Assembly (NCBI GenBank): GCA_905234575.1
Contig: CAJOIG010000085.1
Span: 1-6,852 of the forward strand
Source of the DNA: an uncultured Oscillospiraceae bacterium
GTDB taxonomy: Bacteria; Bacillota; Clostridia; Oscillospirales; Oscillospiraceae
Direction of reading: 5' to 3'
Length of the DNA: 6,852 bases
Positions within the stretch are counted from its first letter, which is position 1; each line of letters begins with the position of its first letter. Both the position numbers and the translations under genes were made by a program. Positions 1 to 5,696 of this stretch are shown piece after piece. The notes beneath the pieces were generated by a model. It was not told the origin of the DNA. It did not search any database and was given only the letters and a program-made list of their open reading frames with translations.

Positions 1-909
1 GGCGCCGCGGGACGAGCGATAGATCGCGTTGCCCTCCCGGGCGATGCCGATGTAGGTGCCGACGTTCATCCGAACGCCGCGGAACTCCTCGTCGCAGCCG
101 AGGATGTAGGTGCCGTACCCGCTGCCCCAGGTCTTGAAATAGGGGTTTTTCTTATCCTCTTCGCAGCCGAGAAGAGTCAGTTCCGAGTCGATGACGGTGA
201 GGCGGTTGTTCTCGCCGTTGTCCGTGGAGAGAACGCCCCAGTTGCGGGCCTTGACGTCCGTATTGACGAGAACGGTGGAGGACTTTTCGCCCATGAGGTT
301 CGTGCCGCGGGCGTTGCCCATGATACCGAGGACCCAGGGCGTCGCGACCATGTAGTTGAAGTCTGCCGAATTCACATAGCCGTCGTAGAGTTTTCCGCCC
401 AGGACGCAGAGCTTCGAGTCCTTCACCACCACGTCGGAGCCGCTGTCGCAGAACACGGTGCATTTGGCGACGCCCTCCGTGGTGATCTCGGAGTCCTCGA
501 TCTCCACCCGCGCGCCGTTGAAGGCCGCCACCGCGGAGCCTAGGCCAACGAAATCGCAGGTGTCGCTGCCGTCGGCCTTGGAGAGCATGTGCAGCTTCGC
601 GTTTTTCAGAACATACCGCCCGCCGTCCACGATCACGGCGCTGAAATCCGCCGTCCGGGATTCGACGGTCAGTCCCTCGGCCTTTCCGTCGTAATAGCTC
701 CCGCCGGAAATGGCGGCGGCAGCGGAACGCGGCGCGTCCACACCGTCCTTCGTGACGTACAGCGCCGTACGGTAATCGGTCTTTTTGGTCTCTGCCAGCT
801 CACAGCTGTGCCGGATAGATAGGGGTTCGGTCCAGACGATCTCCGACGAAGTCTCCTCTCCCGCCGGGATCTCCACCCCGCCGCGCACGACGGTCTTCAG
901 CTTCTCCAT
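1..909 (-). CDS. Right-handed beta-helix repeat protein (N-terminal 303 residues, 3' end outside window)
   Basis: The reading frame opens at an ATG (907-909) and stays open for 303 codons to the left edge, so the C-terminus is missing. The start is supported by AGGAG at 919-923, nine bases upstream, and a good promoter behind it. From about residue 85 the translation shows short beta-strand turns with small, Asp/Asn/Gly-rich corners, such as VIVDGGRYVLKNAKL (92-106), ARVEIEDSEITTEG (133-146), SDVVVKDSKLCVLGG (158-172) and NRLTVIDSELTLLG (235-248). This strand-turn rhythm is typical of the parallel beta-helix (pectate-lyase-like) fold. Such proteins include polysaccharide lyases, adhesins and phage tailspikes; no catalytic motif lets me choose. 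The N-terminus (MEKLKTVVRGGVEIP) has no signal peptide or membrane segment, so export by the Sec route is not evident. The N-terminal 80 residues are not recognised. It is divergent from recG, with no evident functional link. The beta-helix call is fairly secure; function is unknown. Confidence 0.75.
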   Translation of the reverse strand, partial: MEKLKTVVRGGVEIPAGEETSSEIVWTEPLSIRHSCELAETKKTDYRTALYVTKDGVDAPRSAAAAISGGSYYDGKAEGLTVESRTADFSAVIVDGGRYVLKNAKLHMLSKADGSDTCDFVGLGSAVAAFNGARVEIEDSEITTEGVAKCTVFCDSGSDVVVKDSKLCVLGGKLYDGYVNSADFNYMVATPWVLGIMGNARGTNLMGEKSSTVLVNTDVKARNWGVLSTDNGENNRLTVIDSELTLLGCEEDKKNPYFKTWGSGYGTYILGCDEEFRGVRMNVGTYIGIAREGNAIYRSSRGA

Positions 910-960
910 GGGCAATCGCTCCTTTTTTCTTCCGTAATGCCGGTACAGACCGGTTGTTAT

Positions 961-989
961 ATTATACGGTTTTTTCCCCCTTCACGCAA
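961..989 (-). promoter_or_regulatory. Sigma-70-type promoter of the beta-helix gene
   Basis: On the minus strand TTGCGT (984-989) and a perfect TATAAT (961-966) are separated by 17 bp. Predicted transcription start is near 954, giving a leader of about 45 nt that includes the AGGAG ribosome site at 919-923. A small inverted repeat, CCGGT-ACAG-ACCGG (940-953), falls just downstream of the predicted start and could be an operator or a 5' hairpin. This is read from the sequence only. Confidence 0.7.
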
Positions 990-999
990 GTAGCGCAAG
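985..999. repeat. CGCAAG direct repeat between divergent promoters
   Basis: CGCAAG occurs at 985-990 and again at 994-999, a 9-bp period, between the -35 elements of the two divergent promoters. It overlaps the -35 element of the beta-helix gene. A hexamer pair can arise by chance, so a regulatory role is only a possibility. Confidence 0.3.
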
Positions 1000-1005
1000 C
1001 AGAAA

Positions 1006-1034
1006 TTGTATTTTCCGCCCAAACGTGCTACAAT
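1006..1034 (+). promoter_or_regulatory. Extended -10 promoter of recG, predicted leaderless
   Basis: TTGTAT (1006-1011), a 17-bp spacer and TACAAT (1029-1034) are followed directly by the recG ATG at 1041. TG at 1026-1027 with one base before the hexamer makes an extended -10 element, which can offset the weak -35. Counting the -10 hexamer as -12 to -7 puts +1 on the A of the ATG. No Shine-Dalgarno sequence lies between the promoter and the start codon, consistent with a leaderless message. Confidence 0.6.
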
Positions 1035-1040
1035 CCAGTC

Positions 1041-3095
1041 ATGGCTCAACTGAACGACAACATCCAGTATATGAAGGGCATCGGCGAAAAGAAGGCCGCC
1101 GCCCTGCGAAAGCTCGGCATACGCACCTACCGGGACTTGATCTCGTTTTTTCCGCGGGCGTATGAGGATCGGCGCACCTTTTATGCCATTGCGGATGCTC
1201 CGGCGGAGACGCCGGTCTGCGTCAAGGCCATGGTGGCGGCGCCGCCGAACGCCGTGCGCGCGCGCCGGGGCATGACCCTCGTGAAGCTGCGCGCCGTGGA
1301 CGATTCCGGCGTTCTCGACATCACATATTTCAACCAGGCCTGGCTCAAGAATACCCTTGTCCCCGGAGAGACCTACATCTTCTACGGTCGTGTCGGAGAA
1401 TCCGGACGCCGCCGCACGATGACGAATCCCGCCTTCGAGCGGGAGGACGCGGAGGGCGTCGTCACCGGGCGCATCCTCCCCGTCTACCGCCTGACCGCGG
1501 GAATCTCACAGAAGGTCCTGCTCACCTCCGTGCGCCAGGCGCTGGACGCCTGCGAGGCCGTTCCGGACATCCTGCCGGACGATGTCCGCCGGAGATACGA
1601 ACTCGCCCAGGCCCGGTTTTCCTACGAAAACATCCACTTTCCCCGGGACGACGCCGCCCTCGACCAGGCGCGGCAGCGGCTGGTGTTCGAGGAGCTTTAC
1701 GTTCTCGCTGGGGCGATGGAGCTTCTGCGCGGACGGCGGAAGGACCGTCCGGGCCTCGTTCTGCCCGAGAGCTCCATGGACGGCTTCTGGCGGACTCTTC
1801 CCTTCTCCCCCACGAACGCCCAGCGCCGGGCCGTGGACGAGGCGCTCGCGGACATGCGCTCCGGCCAGCCCATGAACCGGCTGCTGCAGGGCGACGTCGG
1901 CAGCGGCAAGACCCTGGTGGCCGCCGCCCTGCTGTGGCAGATGGCGAGAGCGGGATACCAAAGCGCCTTCATGGCGCCGACGGAGATCTTGGCGGAGCAG
2001 CACTGCAAAACCCTCACGGAGATGCTGGACCCGCTTGGCGTGCGCGTTGTGAAGCTCACGGGCTCCATGACCGCCGCACAGAAGCGCCATGTGAACGAAA
2101 AGCTCGCCCTTGGCGAGGCGGACGTTGCCGTCGGCACCCACGCTCTGCTGATGGAGAACGTCACCTTCCGGGATCTCGGCCTCGTGGTGACGGACGAGCA
2201 GCACCGCTTCGGCGTGGAGCAGCGCAGCGCCCTCACCGGAAAGGGCGAGCATCCCCATGTCCTCGTCATGTCCGCAACGCCCATCCCCCGCACTCTCGCC
2301 CTCATCATCTACGGCGATCTGGACATCTCCGTGCTGGACGAACTGCCGCCGGGACGCACGCCAGTGGAGACCTACGCCGTCGGCGAGGAGATGCGGGAAC
2401 GGATCTGGAACTTCGTGCGCCGTCTGGTGCGTGAGGGACGGCAGGTCTTCATCGTCTGTCCCATGGTGGAGGAAAACGAAGAGCTTCCGGACACGGTCAA
2501 AAGTGCGCAGGAATACGCCCGGGAGCTTCAAAACGAGGTGTTCCCGGACCAGCGGGTCCTGTGCGTCCACGGCAAAATGAAGGCAAAGGAGAAGGACGCT
2601 GCCATGGCTGCCTTCGCCGCGGGGGACGCGGATATCCTGGTCGCCACCACGGTCATCGAGGTCGGCGTTGACATCCCGAACGCCGCGCTGATGATCGTCG
2701 AAAACGCGGACCGCTTTGGCCTGAGCCAGCTCCACCAGCTCCGCGGACGGGTCGGGCGCGGAAAGCATAAAAGCTATTGTGTGCTGTTTTCCGATTCAAA
2801 GACGGACACCGCGCGCTCCCGTCTGAAGATCATGACCCAGACGAACGACGGCTTCCTCATTTCCCAGGAGGATCTCCGTCTGCGCGGTCCCGGCGACTTT
2901 TTCGGCTCCCGCCAACACGGCCTGCCGGAGATGCACGTCGCGGACCTCTCCGCCGACATGCGCGTTTTGAAGCAGGCCCAGCAGGAGGCGCAGGCGGTGC
3001 TGGCATCGGATCCGGAGCTGCGGCGTCCCGAAAACGAGCCGCTGCGGGACCGCATCCACGAGCTCTTCGAGCTCCACGAGGACACCTTCAACTGA
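1041..3095 (+). CDS. recG: ATP-dependent DNA helicase RecG
   Basis: RecG is a superfamily 2 double-stranded DNA translocase that remodels stalled replication forks and branch-migrates Holliday junctions in the cytoplasm. The 684-residue product has the normal family length. Residues 11-27 (MKGIGEKKAAALRKLGI) are the typical opening, followed by the OB-fold wedge domain that grips branched DNA (roughly the first 150-200 residues). The ATPase core shows Walker A GDVGSGKT (284-291), Walker B DEQH (385-388), SAT (411-413) and GRVGRG (569-574). RGPGDFFG at 615-622 belongs to the conserved RecG C-terminal region (TRG) that couples ATP use to translocation. The frame is open further upstream to a TTG at 954, but that stretch contains the promoter and does not resemble RecG, so I start at 1041. 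Met11 (1071) is an alternative; neither ATG has a Shine-Dalgarno site. It appears monocistronic, with a hairpin terminator downstream. Identity is near certain. Confidence 0.98.
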   Translation: MAQLNDNIQYMKGIGEKKAAALRKLGIRTYRDLISFFPRAYEDRRTFYAIADAPAETPVCVKAMVAAPPNAVRARRGMTLVKLRAVDDSGVLDITYFNQAWLKNTLVPGETYIFYGRVGESGRRRTMTNPAFEREDAEGVVTGRILPVYRLTAGISQKVLLTSVRQALDACEAVPDILPDDVRRRYELAQARFSYENIHFPRDDAALDQARQRLVFEELYVLAGAMELLRGRRKDRPGLVLPESSMDGFWRTLPFSPTNAQRRAVDEALADMRSGQPMNRLLQGDVGSGKTLVAAALLWQMARAGYQSAFMAPTEILAEQHCKTLTEMLDPLGVRVVKLTGSMTAAQKRHVNEKLALGEADVAVGTHALLMENVTFRDLGLVVTDEQHRFGVEQRSALTGKGEHPHVLVMSATPIPRTLALIIYGDLDISVLDELPPGRTPVETYAVGEEMRERIWNFVRRLVREGRQVFIVCPMVEENEELPDTVKSAQEYARELQNEVFPDQRVLCVHGKMKAKEKDAAMAAFAAGDADILVATTVIEVGVDIPNAALMIVENADRFGLSQLHQLRGRVGRGKHKSYCVLFSDSKTDTARSRLKIMTQTNDGFLISQEDLRLRGPGDFFGSRQHGLPEMHVADLSADMRVLKQAQQEAQAVLASDPELRRPENEPLRDRIHELFELHEDTFN

Positions 3096-3108
3096 ACACG
3101 GCACAGCG

Positions 3109-3138
3109 AAAGCCGGAGGCACGCCGCCCCCGGCTTTT
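3109..3138 (+). terminator. Hairpin terminator after recG, possibly bidirectional
   Basis: AAAGCCGG (3109-3116) pairs perfectly with CCGGCTTT (3130-3137) across a 13-nt loop, and the stem runs into TTTT on the plus strand. It sits in the 68-bp gap between the convergent recG and flavoenzyme genes. The U-tract is short, and shorter still in the minus direction (TTT), so efficiency is uncertain, but its position fits termination of both genes. Confidence 0.65.
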
Positions 3139-3163
3139 CATGATTCCTTTGTTATTCGGTCGA

Positions 3164-5131
3164 TCAGATGATGTCCAGCGCCGCGAACATGCCGTCGCGC
3201 ACCGCGTGCATGATGCGGGCAGGCTTGTTGCAGTCGCCGATGACCGCCGTGCGGGCGCAGACGGAGCGCAGCTCGGCAAGCTCGTCCGTCGGGGCGCGGA
3301 AGCCCAGAGCATAGTAGATGTTGTCCGCCGGGAAATCAACTTCTTTTCCTTCAGGATCAATGGCTTTTACGTAATCTGCCCCCACCTCGGTCACGCGGGT
3401 GGAGCAGAGGACTTTCATCGTTGACGGCATCAGGATGCGGATAGCCTCCTTGTGGCTCAGCAGCGCGTCCCGGCAGTAGTCGTCCAGCATCTCGAGGACC
3501 ACGACCTCATGTCCGGTGTCCGCCAGGTGCATGGAGACCTCCACGCCCACAAGACCGCCGCCGATCATCACGACCTTCTTGCCGCTCTCCTGGGTATAGG
3601 CGTTCAGAGCGTACTTCGCGTTCTCGTGCAGACCGGGGATGCGTGGCGCGACGGGACGGCCGCCGATGGCGAGGATGACGGCGTCGGGGTTGAACTGCTC
3701 GATGGTCTCCTTGGTGACGGTGACGCCGAGCTGCACGTCCACGCCGGCGCGATAGACACGGTTGGCAAGATGATCGCGGAACTTCCGCATATCGTCCTTG
3801 TGGCAGTCGTAGCTCGTGTACCAGAGCGTGCCGCCGAGCTTCTCGCGTTTGTCCATAAGCGTGACGCGGTGGCCGCGCTCGGCCGCCGTCAGCGCCGCGT
3901 ACATGCCGCCGGGGCCGCCGCCCACGACGAGGACCTTCTGGCCCTTCTCCTTCACGTCGGGCGTGCTGCTCTGGAGCCGGAGCTGGCGCATGGAGGTCGG
4001 GTTCACGGTGCACTCGAAGGGCACGACCTGCACGCGCTCGTCCGGGTTCGAGGCAAGCGGATTGAAGCAGGAGCACCGCAGGCAGGGCATGATCTCGTCC
4101 TCCTTGCCCTTGGCGACCTTGTTGACAAATTCGGGATCGGCCAGCATCTGACGGCCCAGGGCCACGAAATCGCACTTACCGGAGGCGATGGCCTCCTCGA
4201 TCTGCTCGGGGCTGTTGAAGCCGCCGACCGCGGTGACGGGGATGTGCACGGCCTTCTTGATGGCCTCGGCGAGGTCCAGGTTGCAGCCGTGGGGGTGGTA
4301 GATGGACGAGAACGCCTTGGAGGCGACGTGGTTGTGATACAGGCCGCTCGTCACATGGATGATGTCCACATGGTCCTGGATGAGCTTCGCAAACTCCACG
4401 GCCTCGGAAAGCTCCAGACCGCCGGGCACGCGCTCCGCGCCGGACATGCGGTATTCAATGAGCATATCGTTCCCGCAGACCTCGTGGATGCGGTCGATGA
4501 CCATAAGCGGGAACCGGGCGCGGTTCTCCATGCTTCCGCCGAACTCGTCCGTCCGGTGGTTCGTCAGCGGGGAGATGAACTGGCCCAGCAGCCAGCCGTG
4601 GCCGCCGTGGAGCATGACCATCTGGAAGCCCGCGAGCTTCGCGCCGAGGGCCGCCTGGGCGAAGTGGTCCGCCACCTCGTTCATGTCGTCGATCGTCATC
4701 TCCTCCACGACGACGCCGTCCTCCCGGACATAACCGGAGGGGCCGAAGGGGTTCTTGTGGTCGCGGATAGTATCGGGGTGGTTCGCCGCGCCGGTGTGGT
4801 TGAGCTCCACGCTGGCCACCGCGCCGTGGCGGGTGATGGCCTCCGCCAGAACGAACAGGGCCTCCTGATGGTAGACGGATTTATTCGGCGTGTAGAAATC
4901 GATGGTGTGGTCGTGGCGGGCGGAACGGTCGTCGTCGATAAAAGACTCCGTGATAGTAACGCAGCCGACGCCGCCCCGGGCCCGGGTCTCGTAGCCGTTG
5001 ATGCACTCCGGGGTCGGGGTTCCGCCGGGGAATACCGTGCGGTCCGTGGTTTTCGGCGCGTCCATGACGCGGTTTTTGAAGGTGACGCCCTTGATGGTCA
5101 GGGGCGCGAACATGTGGGGATATTTCAGCAT
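3164..5131 (-). CDS. NADH:flavin oxidoreductase of the Old Yellow Enzyme / 2,4-dienoyl-CoA reductase type
   Basis: The 655-residue protein has the layout of bacterial 2,4-dienoyl-CoA reductase, enoate reductase and the bile-acid enzymes BaiCD/BaiH: an FMN TIM barrel (about 1-335), an iron-sulfur segment (350-374) and FAD/NAD(P)-binding domains (398-655). These enzymes pass hydride from NAD(P)H through FAD and a 4Fe-4S cluster to FMN to reduce an activated C=C bond in the cytoplasm. Visible marks are HGGHGWLLGQFISPL (175-189), NHRTDEFGGSMENRARF (191-207), dinucleotide motifs GGGPGG (404-409) and GGGLVG (524-529), and a closing GDC at 632-634. Oddities: Trp180 replaces the usual Tyr proton donor, Glu109 stands where Gln often contacts FMN, and the cysteines are C350, C353, C355 and C374, an unusual spacing. 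An upstream in-frame GTG at 5138-5140 is too close to the ribosome site. The enzyme is divergent from an HxlR regulator, its likely controller. The family is secure; the substrate cannot be read. Confidence 0.93.
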   Translation of the reverse strand: MLKYPHMFAPLTIKGVTFKNRVMDAPKTTDRTVFPGGTPTPECINGYETRARGGVGCVTITESFIDDDRSARHDHTIDFYTPNKSVYHQEALFVLAEAITRHGAVASVELNHTGAANHPDTIRDHKNPFGPSGYVREDGVVVEEMTIDDMNEVADHFAQAALGAKLAGFQMVMLHGGHGWLLGQFISPLTNHRTDEFGGSMENRARFPLMVIDRIHEVCGNDMLIEYRMSGAERVPGGLELSEAVEFAKLIQDHVDIIHVTSGLYHNHVASKAFSSIYHPHGCNLDLAEAIKKAVHIPVTAVGGFNSPEQIEEAIASGKCDFVALGRQMLADPEFVNKVAKGKEDEIMPCLRCSCFNPLASNPDERVQVVPFECTVNPTSMRQLRLQSSTPDVKEKGQKVLVVGGGPGGMYAALTAAERGHRVTLMDKREKLGGTLWYTSYDCHKDDMRKFRDHLANRVYRAGVDVQLGVTVTKETIEQFNPDAVILAIGGRPVAPRIPGLHENAKYALNAYTQESGKKVVMIGGGLVGVEVSMHLADTGHEVVVLEMLDDYCRDALLSHKEAIRILMPSTMKVLCSTRVTEVGADYVKAIDPEGKEVDFPADNIYYALGFRAPTDELAELRSVCARTAVIGDCNKPARIMHAVRDGMFAALDII

Positions 5132-5140
5132 AGGAACCAC

Positions 5141-5146
5141 TCTCCT
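5141..5146 (-). promoter_or_regulatory. Ribosome binding site that fixes the flavoenzyme start
   Basis: AGGAGA on the minus strand lies nine bases before the ATG at 5129-5131, a good spacing. The alternative GTG at 5138-5140 would abut the site and is unlikely to be used. Confidence 0.8.
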
Positions 5147-5163
5147 GTCATTTCGTTGTGTTT

Positions 5164-5193
5164 ATTGTATAACGCCGCTCTTCGGAACAGCAA
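5164..5193 (-). promoter_or_regulatory. Promoter of the flavoenzyme gene
   Basis: On the minus strand TTGCTG (5188-5193) and TACAAT (5164-5169) are separated by 18 bp; shifting the -10 to TATACA gives 16 bp. Predicted start is near 5157, with a leader of about 26 nt containing the AGGAGA site. The -35 overlaps the near-palindrome GCAATATCGC (5190-5199), so a protein bound there would probably block RNA polymerase. Confidence 0.6.
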
Positions 5194-5217
5194 TATCGCA
5201 CTTTTTTGTAACAATAT
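5191..5217. repeat. CAATAT direct repeat, candidate operator
   Basis: CAATAT is present at 5191-5196 and 5212-5217, starts 21 bp apart or about two helical turns. The first copy overlaps the flavoenzyme -35 element and the second lies just before the regulator's -35. A dimeric HxlR protein from the adjacent gene is the natural candidate to bind here. This is an inference from position and spacing; the motif is short and AT-rich. Confidence 0.35.
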
Positions 5218-5233
5218 AACCTTGAGGTAACCT
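5217..5233. repeat. TAACCT direct repeat at the regulator promoter
   Basis: TAACCT occurs at 5217-5222 and 5228-5233, starts 11 bp apart or about one helical turn. The copies flank and overlap the -35 element TTGAGG (5222-5227). The second copy is also part of the inverted repeat AGGT-A-ACCT (5225-5233). It could be an autoregulatory site for the HxlR protein; function is unproven. Confidence 0.35.
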
Positions 5234-5250
5234 ATCGGATATGATAAAAT
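5222..5250 (+). promoter_or_regulatory. Promoter of the HxlR-family regulator gene
   Basis: TTGAGG (5222-5227) and TAAAAT (5245-5250) are separated by 17 bp. Predicted start is near 5257, giving a leader of about 20 nt that includes the AAAGGAGG ribosome site at 5262-5269. It is back-to-back with the flavoenzyme promoter, and their -35 elements are about 30 bp apart. Confidence 0.65.
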
Positions 5251-5276
5251 GGAGCCGCCGGAAAGGAGGCTCCATT

Positions 5277-5690
5277 ATGAAGGAAACGATGATCTTCGAC
5301 GTCAGCCGCGACCCCTACAGCCACATGAGCCGGATGCTCTTCGGGCGGTGGAAGCCGTTTCTGCTGATGGCGATGGTGTTCGACGAGGGAAAGACGAATT
5401 TCTCCGACTTCATCAAGCAGCTCCCCATCAGTCACAAGGTCCTCGCAGAAAACCTGCGGGCCATGGAGGCCGACGGACTCATCTACCGCACCGTGGTGCC
5501 GGACACCCCGCCCCGCACGGAATACCGTCTGACAGAGACCGGGCTATCCATGGTGCCGCTGCTCCGGGCCGTGTACGACGCGGGCTGGCGGGACATGAAG
5601 GCCAAGGGGTTGCCCATTGACACCCTCGGGGAAATGTGGCACGGCTACCGCGAGCGGGACGACCGGCTGATGTATCGGACAAAGGACTGA
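5277..5690 (+). CDS. HxlR-family winged-helix transcriptional regulator
   Basis: The 137-residue protein fits the HxlR family, small dimeric winged-helix DNA-binding proteins that often control a neighbouring gene. The opening helix (LFGRWKPFLLMAMVFDEG, 21-38) corresponds to the family's GKW region. NFSDFIKQLPISHKVLAENL (41-60) is the helix-turn-helix, with recognition helix ISHKVLAENLRAMEADGLI, and VVPDTPPRTEYRLTETG (73-89) is the wing with the family's P-P-x-x-EYxLTxxG pattern. The ATG at 5277 follows AAAGGAGG (5262-5269) by seven bases; an in-frame ATG at 5241 lies inside the promoter and is rejected. The protein has no cysteine. The redox-sensing members YodB and HypR use a conserved N-terminal cysteine, replaced here by Asp-Pro-Tyr (12-14), so ligand sensing is more likely. 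Divergence from the flavoenzyme gene suggests that gene as its target. The family is secure; target and signal are inferred. Confidence 0.93.
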   Translation: MKETMIFDVSRDPYSHMSRMLFGRWKPFLLMAMVFDEGKTNFSDFIKQLPISHKVLAENLRAMEADGLIYRTVVPDTPPRTEYRLTETGLSMVPLLRAVYDAGWRDMKAKGLPIDTLGEMWHGYRERDDRLMYRTKD

Positions 5691-5696
5691 AACGGC

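Noticed and set aside
152..822. Short open frames on both strands within 152-822.
   Set aside because: They overlap the beta-helix frame, which is open over all 303 codons with a ribosome site and promoter; the short translations are Arg-, Pro- and Ser-rich and unlike real proteins.
954..1040. A 29-residue N-terminal extension of RecG from a TTG at 954.
   Set aside because: The stretch contains the promoter elements of both divergent genes, has no ribosome site, and does not resemble the RecG N-terminus.
1506..2768. A 420-codon open frame on the minus strand within recG.
   Set aside because: It lies wholly inside recG, has no domain-like sequence, and is explained by third-position GC bias.
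3117..3129. A possible second hairpin (GGC...GCC) inside the loop of the recG terminator.
   Set aside because: The inner pairing would leave a loop of only two bases, so it is not sterically plausible.
3452..5230. A 592-codon open frame on the plus strand opposite the flavoenzyme gene.
   Set aside because: It is the antisense shadow of a GC-rich gene. Its translation is a low-complexity run of Val, Ala, Leu, Gly, Asp, Arg and His with no recognisable motif, and the minus-strand frame has full family motifs, a ribosome site and a promoter.
5241..5276. A 12-residue N-terminal extension of the HxlR protein from the ATG at 5241.
   Set aside because: That ATG overlaps the predicted -10 region and has no ribosome site, while the ATG at 5277 has an ideal one.
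5232..5435. A 67-codon minus-strand open frame overlapping the HxlR gene start.
   Set aside because: It is antisense to a well-supported gene and its translation has no recognisable features.
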